Assembly (NCBI GenBank): GCA_948470475.1
Contig: OX419347.1
Location: forward strand, 16,275,175-16,339,174
Direction: 5' to 3'
DNA length: 64,000 nt
Source: Galaxea fascicularis
Taxonomy: Eukaryota; Cnidaria; Anthozoa; Scleractinia; Euphylliidae
Shown: one piece after another, positions 41,501 to 55,100 of the stretch
How the letters are laid out: every line of letters begins with the position of its first letter
Numbering within the stretch: the stretch's first letter is position 1
The notes under the pieces: generated by a model
Told to the model about the DNA's origin: nothing
What the model saw: only the letters and a program-made list of their open reading frames with translations
Databases searched by the model: none
Program-made: the position numbers and the translations under genes

Positions 41501-44500
41501 GATTGGTGGAATTATCTTGAAAGACACTGTATGATAGATGTCATAATTTCCACGGAAAACCTGAAATATGACAAAGGTGTAATTTTGGAAAACATGTTCT
41601 TCAACCTTTAAAGCAACGAATCAGAAGCGTAAAACAAAGAGACTTGAAACTTCGAAGAGGTTGAAACACAAACATTCAAACACTCACAAAGAAAGTCTTC
41701 TGTATGACGCTTTAAAGTAGAAGCTCAAGTGAAATATAAAAGCGTGAATTCCAAACCTCGTCTTACCTTAATCCTACCATAAGCCACGTATGCTCTGAAT
41801 CGCAGACCTTTCACGCTATACGATAGAGTATAACTTGTCACATACTGATGGGCTTCTCTGCGTCCCTGTGTAGCGATACCTTTGACGATACTCATCTGCC
41901 TCATGTCGACCTGAAGCCACTGTTTAGTATTGCGATACTTTGCTACCCAGGCACCTGTTCGGCCGTGACTAGCGTAAATGTTCAGTCGTGCACGATCAGG
42001 TCCGTGATTGTAGTTGTATGACGACGAGGCCCGAAGATGGCCCGACAAGATTCGTCGGTCTTCCATACCAAGGGGCATAGTACAGCGATCTGTGCAAACA
42101 CAAACATAGCTAACTGATAAAGAAGGGTAAAAGAGAGTAGATGATCTTATAGTCCCAATAGGAAGCGCCCTTCACAACACAGATTTAAAACCAACAATAG
42201 CTTCATTTATAGAGTCATAGCACATCATTATAGCTGACAAAGGTTTACAAACATTACGCGTAAGATTTCTTTGAGTTCTGTCGAAACGTATCCAGGAGGT
42301 TGTTGATTAATCGCACAATACAGCACTGTACTATTGTTTTTCCGCAATGCAATGCAGATTCCTCTCTATAGTAATGACACTTAACTGCTCACTACCCGGG
42401 CTTTCACGACAATGTTTTTCTCTATAAATAAGTATGAGAAGAGTTTTTGCCCTACGCGAAACGACTTGTGACTATTGCCCCTAATAAAAAGAAATAAATC
42501 CAATGCTCGGATTAAAAGAGGAGCGCACTAGATTTAACTCAATTTGAAATTACTTTAAAAAGACTTCATTCAATCTTCAGCTTACTGTGTCTTTTCTTAA
42601 AACGTCAACAGAAACAAGTCTTACACATTCAGCTATACCTGTCAAACATCCATAGAACTCCACTCTCATAGAGATGTGTCTGTACCATCCCCACGGGTGT
42701 ATACGGACATAGCGACATCTCAGGGCCGGGATGAATGGATGACTCACAATGGTGTTCTGATCGCGGTTAGCTGTGAAATACTAAAAGTTCAACAATAGTT
42801 AGCAAAGGAGTAAAGAGAAACGAAACGCGGCTGGAGTTGCGAGTTATAGCATTAATGACTTTCGCTTAGTGAGAGGAAGTCGTGTCAGTTTTGTAACAGT
42901 TGTGTCCATCATTAATTAGGGTTTAGTTGAGACATAGTTATTAAAATATAATGATTTCTTTTATTCTTTAATTTTGTCTCTAATTTTCATTTGTACGTTT
43001 GCTCCAATAACACACTGGAACGAAGTTTCGTTAACGCTGTTAAGTAAAAGCATTTTATTCCATTGCATCGCATTGCTATTTTGTACGATTGCTATTCACT
43101 GCATTGCATTGCATTGCAATGCACTGAATCTAGCATTGCACTGCATCTCGTTGCTTCTGCTATTTTAGTGCTATTGCATCTCATTGCTATTGCGTTGTGT
43201 TGTATAATATATTCTTCATGCAAACACGTTTTACCATCCATACAAAAGCAGCGTTACCTTGATATTATTTCGTTCCTTGTAAGGCCGGAAATTGACAGCA
43301 TCCAAGCTACGGGTCACGTAATACTGCGTGACCCACTGGTTAGTGTCCTGTCGCCCTTGAGTAGAAATCCTAATGATTTTCGCGGGGCCAGTGAAATCTA
43401 TTTGCAGCCACTGGTAGCGGTTATTGTATTGGGATGACCACGCTCCGATGTAACGTCCTTGACGACGGATGTTAAGCCTCGCCCGATAAGGACCATGGTA
43501 ATTGTCCCAGCGGGATGATGACGTCATTCGGTTGTTTTTCAATCTTTGGTTCTGCAATCCCATTGGACGGTTGCACAATTTTCCTGTTGTAGAAACAGAA
43601 GCAAAGAATCAGTACATCGAACTTAAAATCACTGAAAATTCTTATCCATTCAGAATCAAAGTGCATCGTTCATATTCGAATATCCAACCTTCAACCCTCT
43701 GATTTCTCCAAAAGTAAACTTAAAACCAGGAGCCCATCACTAGGACCGTACAACTGGCCTGTCACAGCGTTTTCACAGACCTATTTATTTTTAGATTGAA
43801 TTTGCCGCTAATATGTGACTCCTCAGGAACCCATTCTCTCGTGCGAAACTTTTCCTCGACCTTTCTTTTCTTCTAAAGTTTCTCTGCGAAGCTAAGAATG
43901 TTAAGAACAAAAGAAAGATGATGATGATGATGCGGTATCACGTGTACTGCTGGGACTTCCTTTTTCACGGGAAAATAGTCTAAAAATAAATCACTCTGTA
44001 AAAATGTCGTGACATAGGCTTGGTATGGGAGTTGTACGCTCCTAGTGATGGGCTCCTGCTTAAACTTTTCCCCTCGTATTTTGAGGTATATCCCCGGCTA
44101 CTTTGATATAAAACCAGCATGTTGACTTCACTACAGCAACTCAAATCCCCGGCTATTTTTTGTATATCGCTACCTACTTCGAAAATAAGAGACAGCCCTG
44201 TTCTTGCTCCTCGATTATGAAAACGAATCACGACTCCAGTGAATCATGCATGAAATGTTCGGATAAGCACACTGTAATTAAATCTGATATAAGACGGCAA
44301 TTCTTTTCTCGGTTACCAACAACAAGATGACATGGAAAAGTGCAGGTGGTATTAAATATCTGACAACATGCAAAAACATCAAATTAGCCGCAAACAGTAA
44401 GTAAATAGATTGTGAGCAGTGTGCGCGTTTACGCACAAATTGTGCGTATAAATGTGTAAAAGATTGGTGGGACGCACAAACACGGGGCCTTTCGGGTCTT

Positions 44501-46082
44501 AAAAATTGTTCAGGCCCCCTAAAATTTTGGAGCTGGGGGGTCCAAGATGTATTTTTTCTACACCCTAGTGTGAACTCTGATTGCGATTAACTCAAGGCCC
44601 AGGTTGTCGAAGGTCGATTAACGCTAATCGAAGATTAAAACTTGGCCAAGGAGACAGTTTATTTCTCTATCCCTAGACGTTGTTCAATGCTGATATTTTA
44701 TTTTTGAGAAGTCAGCCCTTAAAAACAAAAAGCACCAAAAGAAACTTTCACCCAAAAGTTAAAAAACTGAGACCAAAAGTTTACACTAATCCTGGATTAA
44801 GTTAATCGGCTTTCAAACAACCAGGCCCAGGTCTGTGAAAGGATGATTTATAATAGTCACAAAACGTACCCAGTCTACACCCAAACAACTCGATTCTCAT
44901 GGCGATGTAACTGTACCAGGACTTAGGGTTAATTCGTATGTATCGAGCTCTGATGGCCGGTCGAAGCTTTTGCATCACTACGAAGTAACGCTCAGTGTTT
45001 CCTCGGAAGAGCTGGAGAAAAAGCAGAGGATCATTTCATTACTACGAGTACACTCTGATAGTGCAAGACTCCCTCGTTGGTAACAACGGGTTTGCAAATC
45101 ATAGGGAAATCCTCACACACAAAACATGATCGTAAAGTAATACTAACATTTGTAACACGCGAATAATGTTTGACAGCAACTTGTACGCTAAAAGGAATTG
45201 TTAACACAGAATTACACGGTGTTAATTTTGCAAAACCTAATATGACAATATATAGATAACAAGGACATGATGTCGCGGCTAAGAGAGTATACTAATAGAC
45301 TTGAGACGCCGCGTCCAACTCGAGACTACATCGTCACATGTGACGGCGGGCACACGTATGGGTACTTAACAACTTTCCTTTTACGGTGTTAAAGCAAAAT
45401 TGCATTGTAAATTGGCACTCTGTGTTGATACACCATTGGACATTCGCCAGCGATATGACACAATAGTGGTCACATGAACACGCTGGGTACCTATTTTTCA
45501 AGACTCGCTCAAAACCAACGAGAAAGTACCGACAATAATCTTACCCTGGTTCTTCTGCTCTGCTTGTACGGGTAAAACCTGACTCCATTGTTGCTATAAG
45601 ATACCGTATAAGACGTTACCCACTGATTAGCATCATACCGCGCCTGCGTAGCAATTCTCTTCACAACAGAAACAGTTCCCAGGTCAACCTGCAGCCACTG
45701 CTTCGTGTTCCGGTACTTGGCAACCCAGCCTCCTCTAATTTGGCCTCGATTTTGTGCCTGAAGTCTGGCGCTCCAGGGACCGTAATAGTGGTTGTACATT
45801 GAGGATGCGGTGAACATGGAACGTGTTATACGGCCATCTTGGATACCAAGAGGAACGTCGCATCGATCTAATAGAAATCAACAATAATTTGATAAGTTCT
45901 ACGAACGCAAGGCAAAGTGTAAAAACCAGGGAGCAAGTTGATTACAATCCCAGTCATGACTGCTGGAACAAATTCCTGTGGCATTTCCAATCTGAACAAA
46001 ATGACATGTTAAACAATAAATAATTCGACATCATGAAGAAACTGCGACATCATGCATTTACTCTAGGGAGCTTAAGCGACGC

Positions 46083-46118
<36 letters not shown>

Positions 46119-49100
46119 TGACGATGACGATGACGATGACGACGACGATGACGACGACAACGAGAACGCCACAAAATAACGAGATTAATGAGCCAAAACA
46201 ATACTCTGCACCTGCGTTTTAGATTTTGCTACATTTCTTTACCATCCTCTCCAAAACTGAACAACTTGAAATGACCAAATTTTAGGTTTTCTCGAGAACG
46301 TGAGCGCATGACGGCAAGTTTTTCTTTCGTGTTGCCTTAACACCGCTCACAGTAATTTAGGCCCTGGACAGCTCGCCAGCATTTTTCTCGTTTAAAAAAT
46401 TAAAATAATCGCGAAAGACTTACAAAAACGAAAAGTTATATTTTGAAATGACGTTCTCGTTGCCGTCGTCGTCGAGATCGTTCCTTAAGTTCTCTACTTC
46501 CGGTGTAATTAACATCTTCACAGTTATCCTAAGGTTTTTAAAAGCACACCAAAATAGATGCAACCAGTACGAATACACAAAGCCACTATTTATTCGTCGG
46601 TGTTTCTCCCAACCTTCGAAACTGCCATGGACATTTATAAGTGAAACTGATTTTATGGGACTTTTTTCTACGGCAAAGTTTAAACGATGAGTACGCACGT
46701 GGACCAAGAAAATACAAATCACCGCCATTGTTTCTTAAGAATGATTAACTAATCTTTACGCTTCCCATTCGATACTTTTCCCGGGGCAATGATTGAAAAC
46801 CACGTTCTCTGGGAATCAAAACAACTTACCGACTGCACATCCATAGAATTCTGCCCTCAAACACGGATAACCATGCCAACCTCTCGGGTGAAGACGGATA
46901 AAACGGCCTCTGACCGCAGGGTTGATGGCGTTGATTTTAATGCTGTTTCGATCGCGGTTGGCTTGGAAGAGCTGTTTAACGATGAAATGCGAATAAGATC
47001 AAATAGTAATCTCGCGCGTTTAAGCCAAAGCATTGAAATAACAAGTTCAACTCAAAACCACCAAGTTCCCAGAGATTTTTCCCTCGGAGGGAGCTTAAGC
47101 ACGCGCGTTTTTGAGGCGCGGACGGCAACCGTGTGTGAAGACAAGTTAAAAGGGAAAACATCTCACTCCCGGTTACCGTTCGCGTCTCAAAAACGCGCGT
47201 GCTTAAGCTCCCTAATATTGTGACGAACCGGGATCCCACACCTCGGAAAATTCAGTAGCTTTAATTAGTAGTGCATGATTTCATGTGATTCTTTTGTCAT
47301 CTTTTCAAACTTGGATTTACTTTTGTTGTTACTAAGCTTTACCCTAACCCTTCTTAAAGAAGATAAATAAAATCGTCATATTATCATTCACGTTTTACCT
47401 TGTTAGCACTTTTAAACCGATACATGGCCCAATGCACATTGTCGGCGCTAAAGGACACGTAATAGGATTTTATCCAGTGATTAGCATCGTGTCTTCCTTG
47501 AGTGGCTATTTTCGTAATCTTCATCAGTCGGCCAAAGTCCACCTTAAACCACTGATTGTAGTTTCTGTATTTCGCGCACCAGGCCCCTATGTACCTACCG
47601 GACTTGACTCGTCCCAGTCTTCCAAGCCAAGCGGCATGGTAAACGTTATAAGACGATGATGCAGTGATTTTGTTGTTGCGGATGCGACCGTTACGCATTC
47701 CCAGTGGCTTGTTGCACAGCGACGCTATGTAAAACAAAAGTAAATGGAGATAATTTTCGTTTAGTATCTTTTTCGGGTGAGTTCTTTTTCACGGTGTGTC
47801 ACAGTTAAGGCGCACGCGTAACATACCCGCACAGCCGTAAAGCTCCGCTCTCATGGAAATCCAGCCGTACCAGGTCCTTGGGTATATACGGACATAAATG
47901 GCCGTGAAAGGTCTGAGGAACTGGTGATAAACTATTGAGTGGCGGTCTGTGTTGCCAATGAAGATCTGCAAAGAATGTCATACAGAACTAATGGTGAAGA
48001 GATCACTTGGGGACAGACTGGGTTCAAGAGTACTACGTAAGCGATTGTGAGTTTGTCTGAGGTGCATGCCAATGAAAACAACTACAACGCAAGATTGTGG
48101 TATTCTGCAAAATGTCAGATCCAAGGTGTTTCTGAACTATTCGTGCCCAAGCGCACTCTGTGGCTTATATGGTTCGGGCTTTCCTTGGTTCACATTCACG
48201 CAAGCATTCCCCGCAATCTTTAAAGCTAAAAATGTACTCTGGTTAAAGAATATCAAAAAAATGAGCTTTCGGCTACCAGACTGCAAGCTTTGATGAATGG
48301 CGAAAAGCGCACGAATGTCTGAAACTATAAAGCGCGCTATTCATTATTTGTCAAAGGTGCTGCCTGGAAAGCTCATATTTCCAGTATTATGTAACCACAG
48401 AACGTTGTTTCCCTTTTTAAATGGGTAATCCTGGTTAATAGTCCATTTTTACTCGTGATGTGATAAAGGTAAGTTATTTCGCTCTGTGCTCCTTCTTATA
48501 GTTTTTAAATGCCACTTTCAAATAGTAATAAGATCACTTGTGAAATTTCTATACGCACCTTCACACGACGATTTTCCTTATAAGGACTGAAGTTCATTTC
48601 ATCGACGCTGTAACTGACGGTATAGCTTCTCACCCATTGATTGGCGTTCTGGCGGCCTTGCGTAGCCACGCCCTTAACATGCGTCAACTCAACAAAGTTC
48701 ACCTGGAACCACTGTCCCACGCGGTTACTGCGCACGCTCCATGAGTAGAGGCCATTTAGCCGGCCATATATAGGAGATAGGTGATAATTGTAGTAAGTGG
48801 AGGCAGTCAGGTGACCGTTCGGTATTCTCTTATCTTCCAAACCGAGCGGCATGGCGCACCGATCTACACAAGAAAACACAAAGATTATAAAAGAGACAGG
48901 TAAGCAAGATTAGACAAGTCCTTCCACACCATCAGTGCGATCCTTGACTTGTGGTGTATCTCGATCCCTTTAGCACGTATCGCAACCCCTAGATCAAATC
49001 CTATATTTTTTACCTAAACTATAGACACGGCAGTCGTACAATGATCTGCAATTCACAGAAGATACCCCGGCGCACCCAAACGGCTAACATCAAAGGTCTG

Positions 49101-52100
49101 TGTACGACTTTCGTGCAAATGCGTATAAATAATCACCAACATGGTAAGGTAGTAAGTGGAAATCGTCATTAAACGCGTGACAAACGCGTTCTGAATAAAT
49201 TGCAAGTGCCCTTAAACCTCTTTTTACCTTTCAATCTCACCTTAACGCCAGGCTTTAGCACACACATAAGACTCAACTCTCGTGGTAATTCGTAAGCAAC
49301 ACCACTAAACACGTCGCAAGCGCAATCTACGCGCACTCTGATCGCAAAACCACAGAGATCTTTCATTAATTGGTATGAGCAGTATCAAACGCGTCTCAAT
49401 TGCGTTTCGGCCGCACTGTGAAAGCGTACTATGACTCATAAAATCGATTAAAACTCTCATATTACCTTCAGCACAACCATAAAACTCAACTCTCATGGAG
49501 ATGTGCGAGTACCAGCCCCATGGGTGAACTCGGATGATGTATGCTTTGATCCTCGGGTAGAGACCATGTTGCACAACGCTGTTCTGATCTCTGTTCCCTG
49601 TAAAATACTAAAAAATAGATCCAAGGAGTAAGAATTTGAAAACGATAAAACAGAATTATAGGATGCCGTCTGAGCCTCGTTAGGGCAGTAGGCAGCGCGT
49701 CAGTCTCATAATCTGCATCAGAAATCTGAAGGTCGTGAGTTCGATCCTCACACGGGGCACTTATTTTAAATAACCTTTTTGTTTTGTGCTACTATACCTT
49801 TAGTTCATTTTATCTAATTCTATTTTCTTTACTTACTGATCTACTTTGTTTCATTTTTATTCTGGTTAATTTTAATTCAATATAGTTTTATTATCTTCAT
49901 TTACACTGAAGAAGAAGAAGCCACGTTTACAATGGTTATCATCGAAGCGTCACTTAACTTTTGTTTTACTTCACTTTAACAATTTTTCAGTTATTCTTGA
50001 ACTCGTAAAATTATATACACAAATGTAGATTCCGGAGTATGGTATGTGCCTCGTTAGCGCAGTAGGCAGCGCGTCAGTCTCATAATGCACATCAGATTTT
50101 ATTATGCTATTATACCTTTAGTTCATTTTATCCAATTCTATTTTCTTTACTTACTGGTCTATTTTGTTTCATTCTTATTCTAGTTAATTGTAATTCAGTA
50201 TAGTTTTATTATTCTTGGACTCATAAAATTATATATACAGATCAAATGCAGACTACGGAAGCTCGTCAGTGCCTCGTTAGCGCAGTAGGCAGCGCGTCAG
50301 TCTCATAATCCGCATCAGATATCTGAAGGTCGTGAGTTCGATCCTCACACGGGGCATTTATTTTAGAGAAAATTTTTCATGTTATTACCTTTAGTTTATT
50401 TTATCCTGTTCTATGTTATTTACTTTATTTTCATTTTAGTCTATTTTGTTTCACACTTATTCTAGCTTATTTTAGTTCAATACTATGCAGACTACGGCAT
50501 CTTGTCGGTGCCTCGTTAGCGCAGTAGGCAGCGCGTCAGTCTCATAATCCGCATAAGATATCTGAAGGTCGTGAGTTCGATCCTCACACGGGGCACTATT
50601 CTTTTTATATCTGAAACATTTTTCTAAACCTTCCTTTCAACAATGTAAGCAAAACCCTGCAATTTCATTCTTCTTCGCCAATAGATTGTTTTCTCATGAC
50701 GTCACGGCTGCCATGTTGGTGCAAAAAGCAAAGGAATGGCAGCCATGTTGGTGCACAAGGCTATCCCTCTGGGAATTGAACTCTATTTTTATGCAGATAC
50801 TTTCTTTTGTGTCATTGAACCAATATGGCCACTGGTCACGTGATTGAAAACGATCTATATAATCAACAGATACTAAACACGTGGGATGAGTTGGCCTTTA
50901 ACGGCAATTAAAGAAAGTTTTCTTCTTCTGGAGTAAGAAGAGCAATAATGTTATTAAAAATCATTATCCCTGAGTTTATAAAGTCAACCCATCAACTGCC
51001 TCGTTAGCGCAGTAGGCAGCGCGTCAGTCTCATAATCCAAAATAGGAATCTGAAGGTCGTGAGTTCAATCCTCACACGAGGCATTTTTTTTTAAGGGAAC
51101 CTCCACTCTTACTCGAAAATGTGCAAATATCTTTAGTATACAAAAAATTGGGTATCATTGGCCCGATTTATACAAGAGACGGATCATCCGTCTGGGACGA
51201 ACTTGGGGTCATCCTCGGTGTAAAAACCTGACGTGTTTTTCTTTGTTTTAGGAGGTATTGTTTTGCTTTGCGCTATTAATTGTTTATGTTTTGTTGTCTT
51301 TGTTTTACGTCACTTGTGAGCTTCACAGGTTTTTACACCGAGGATGAGCCCGAACTTGGGCAAAGGACGATAGTTCGTCTGATAATTCGTCTGCGTATAA
51401 ATACGGGCAAACAGACGGATTATCCGTCCTGATGAAAACTATCTGGATAATTCGTCGATGAACACGAATTATCCACATAGTTCGTCTGGACGGATAATCC
51501 GTCTGTTTGCCCGTATTTATACGCAGACGAATTATCAGGCGAACTATCGTTCTTTGCCCAAGTTCGTCCCAGACGAATGATCCGTCTCTAGTATAAATCG
51601 GGCCATTAACGCTAATTTCCACTTTAAAATTTCCCGGGCGCCGCCATTTTGGATTTCATGACGTCAGTTGGTTGCAGCTATTGTCAAGAAGACAATAGCT
51701 CCTCACACGGGACAGTTTCTTCTTTTTTCGGTTGTCTTTTAGTCTCATAAAGTAAGCCTTCCTAACAACGCTTTTCATCGAAGCTCATTTTTGCATAGTT
51801 ACTCGTGAACTCATAAAATTATGTATTATGTATACACTTCAAGTATGCATCTTTTGGCTAATGGACCCCCAAATCCTTCGAAAGCACTTAAAAGAATGCG
51901 GCGATGAAAATACTATGTAAACCAAATGGTCGAGAGAGCAGCAAATAAATCGCGTAACTTTTAAAAAGGTTAAGATCTTTTTTAATCTGTAAGACATGTT
52001 GCGATGTGGCTGACATCATCGTCAGTTACGAGTGTTTATAACAACCTAATTAAGCATGCATAATTAAATATACTAACAAGCATTGTCATCATTCACGCCT

Positions 52101-55100
52101 TTCCTCTCTATTATTAAATTGTTCTTGTTAGTATATTTAATTATGCATGCTTATTTAGGTTGTTATAAGTTCAAACAGTTTTTCAAACACTGCTTGTAAC
52201 TGACGATGATGTAAGTCACATCGAAACATGCCTTACAGATTAAAAAGTATCGCAATCTTTTTAAAAGTTACTATGTAAACTATAATAACCTACGAGTGCC
52301 TCGTTAGCGCAGTAGGTAGCGCGTCAGTCTCATAATCCACATCAGATATCTGAAGGTCGTGAGTTCGATCCTCACACGGGGCACTTATTTTAAACAAGCT
52401 TTTATTATGCTATTATACCTTTAGTTCATTTTATACAATTCTATTTTCTTTACTTCCTGATCTACTTTGTTTCATTCTTATTCTAGGTAATTGTAATTCA
52501 GTATAGTTTTATTATTCTTGAACTCATAAAATTATATATACAGATCAAATGTAGACTTCCGAAGGTCATCAGTGCCTCGTTAGCGCAGTAGGCAGCGCGT
52601 CAGTCTCATAATTATAATCCGCATCAGAAATCTGAAGGTCGTGAGTTCGATCCTCACACGGGGCACAGTTTTTATTTTACAAAATGTTAGTGCCCCAACA
52701 GAAGACAATATCCTTCTACGTTGATTATTATTTTGTATTCAAATTGTTGCGAAAATTCAGTTTTAAAATAAATATACCGGCAAGTGGCATGCACGACTTG
52801 GCAATCGCTATGAGATTTTAACACCTGTCTTTCGTACAACTATGAATCATAAAAGTCTTTCTTTGTTTCAAATTATCGGGTTAAAGACTTTCTTTTCTCA
52901 GGGCAACTACTAACTTCAGTCGAGATCAATTTTCAAGTCTTTACCCTAGAAATGAGTTTTTCGTTTCACAAATCAGCATGGACAACAAAAATTTTCGTTT
53001 CATATTCCATTCAGGATTATCTATTGTTTCTTAAACCCTCACTTTGTTGAATTTAGGAGAGATTAATGGTTTAAAGGCACTAACTCCACTCCATGGTAAC
53101 TGCTTACGGCATATCCTTAAGGAGGAGTTTTCCTCTTCACAAAAGGGTACGTATAAAATCATTCGTTTAACATTCCATGAAGGGTTATCTTATTATTTCG
53201 TACACCCCCACAAGAACACAGAAGGTTTTTCAACCCGCGACGATAACTTTCCACGAATGTCAGATAAATAATTGGGTTTGCGGCAGCCGATTCTTTTTTC
53301 GGTTATCTTTTTTGCCTCATCAAGTAAGCCGCCTTTACAGTGGTTTTAATCGAAGCTGCGTTCCATCTTTGTTTCACTTCATTTCAGGGAAATTATCAGT
53401 TACTCTGGAACTGATAAAATTATATATACACTACAAGTATATATTTTAGTTCAATTTTATCCTCGGCTTAAACTTTTGTTTCCTTTATTTTAGGGTATGC
53501 GGGTAATGTATAACAATGAGTTTGAAACAAAGGAAATAAAATTTAAACCAAGGAGAAAATTAAACCAAAGCATATACATATTTTGTCTAACTGATCCCAG
53601 ATTCCTCAGAAAGCACTTAGAAAATATAGTATGCGGAGAGCAAATTACTATGCAGACTCAGGCATCCCGCTAGTGCGCATGCCTCGTTAGCGCAGTAGGC
53701 GGCGCGTCAGTCAAATAATCCGCGTTCGATATCTGAAGGTCGTGAGTTCAATCCTCACACGGGGCACGTATTTTAAACAACAACAACCACAATACTTGAA
53801 TAATAGTAATAATTTAGTACTTGTAGTGCACAACTTACATGTACATACGATCAAATGCGCATTTTTAAGAAGCTTTTTTACGTTATTACTTTTATTTTTT
53901 TATCCTATTATATCTTTTCATTTTGGTCTATTTTGTTTCAATCTTATTCTAGTTTATTTTAGTTCAATTTGTTTTCACTATAATACATTTCATTTCCGTT
54001 AACTACATTTATTTTTTTTTGCGTTTTGTTTTTGGGAACGAATCTTCCTCGACATATGAGCCTCTCGATTTCTCAGCTAGTTGTTAAACTGTTAAAAAAG
54101 ACAGAAGACGTACACGTTTGCCAGACACACTTTTTTTAGGCTTCTTTACGCAATTGCTTAAATTACGTTCAGAACTGCGAGGATCAGTCTTCATTTGATT
54201 TCACATCCGCAGTTCATGTATGATTTATTTCATATATATCATTCACAGACTCAGTTTGCTTAATTAATAACGTCAAGGGTTGAAGGGTTGTTGAATTGCA
54301 TCTGGCCAACTGGTTGCTTAATTACTTTTTTTGTAATAAGAAGCTTCGTGGTTAACAAAGGAGTTTCTCTAAGGACTGGTTCTAATTTCCGAAGGCTAAA
54401 ATAAATTCTTTTCAATGGAGATCAGTAGATTATACCAATAGTTAGGACTAGCAACTCCCATACTGATAAATAATAAAACACAACGGATGGCAGCTTCCGA
54501 AACCTTTCTTTAGTTTACAACAAGAATAAACACAAGAGCCTCAGGACACTTTCATAACTAGAATAACACATAACTGCCTCAGGAGTCTTTCTTTGATTTA
54601 TAACTCTGTGGTTTAGAAAGGTTCGAACCAAGTGCTGACATCATTTTGGTTTATGCTTTTACTTCGTCTTTAGTTTAGCAACCAAAATAGACACTATGCC
54701 ACCTTGCAACATTTCTAATACTACCCTACTTGGATTAAACAACAAAAGTATGGGAGGACTCCACAATTCTGCTACTTGCCCTTCCGTTTCTTCGGAGGCT
54801 GAGAAAATCTCCAAACTAACGTTGCACTCTTTGATTTTGCTAACGAGTATATTTGGAAACATCTTCATCATCACTATGGTGTACAAACGACAGGAGATGC
54901 GCAAGACAGTTAATGTCTTCATTGTGAATAGCGCCGTTTCAGATGTGCTTTTTTCGCTGAGCGTGATTCCAGTCGAAATAACCGCAATTGCAACCGAATC
55001 ATTCTAGTGGTACGTTGGTGGAGTTACAGGTAGGGTTTTATGCAAGTTTTATTCCTTTGCGAAGTCGATTTCTTTCGCGGTGTCAGCTCAAAGTCTGGTG

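Larger units (their letters stand above)
32144..43583 (-). repeat. Higher-order repeat block II (domains D9-D16)
   Basis: Second T1-T8 set, the most compact (11.4 kb). Exon lengths match block I subtype for subtype, including the 145-nt B exon of T2 and the 305/139 nt pair of T6. No tRNA gene is present in its introns. Confidence 0.9.
52574..53292. repeat. Left arm of large inverted duplication
   Basis: Contains a tRNA-Met, spacer and the tail of a GPCR copy; matches 55630-56292 in inverted orientation with scattered changes. Confidence 0.85.

Noticed and set aside
42974..43437. Plus-strand frames with repeated HCIAL
   Set aside because: Generated by the CATTG repeat and by the complement of D9 exon A.
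53044..53271. Plus-strand frame of 75 codons that recurs at 55642-55872 on the minus strand
   Set aside because: It is antisense to the GPCR tail inside the inverted duplication; conservation is due to the duplication, not to a separate gene.
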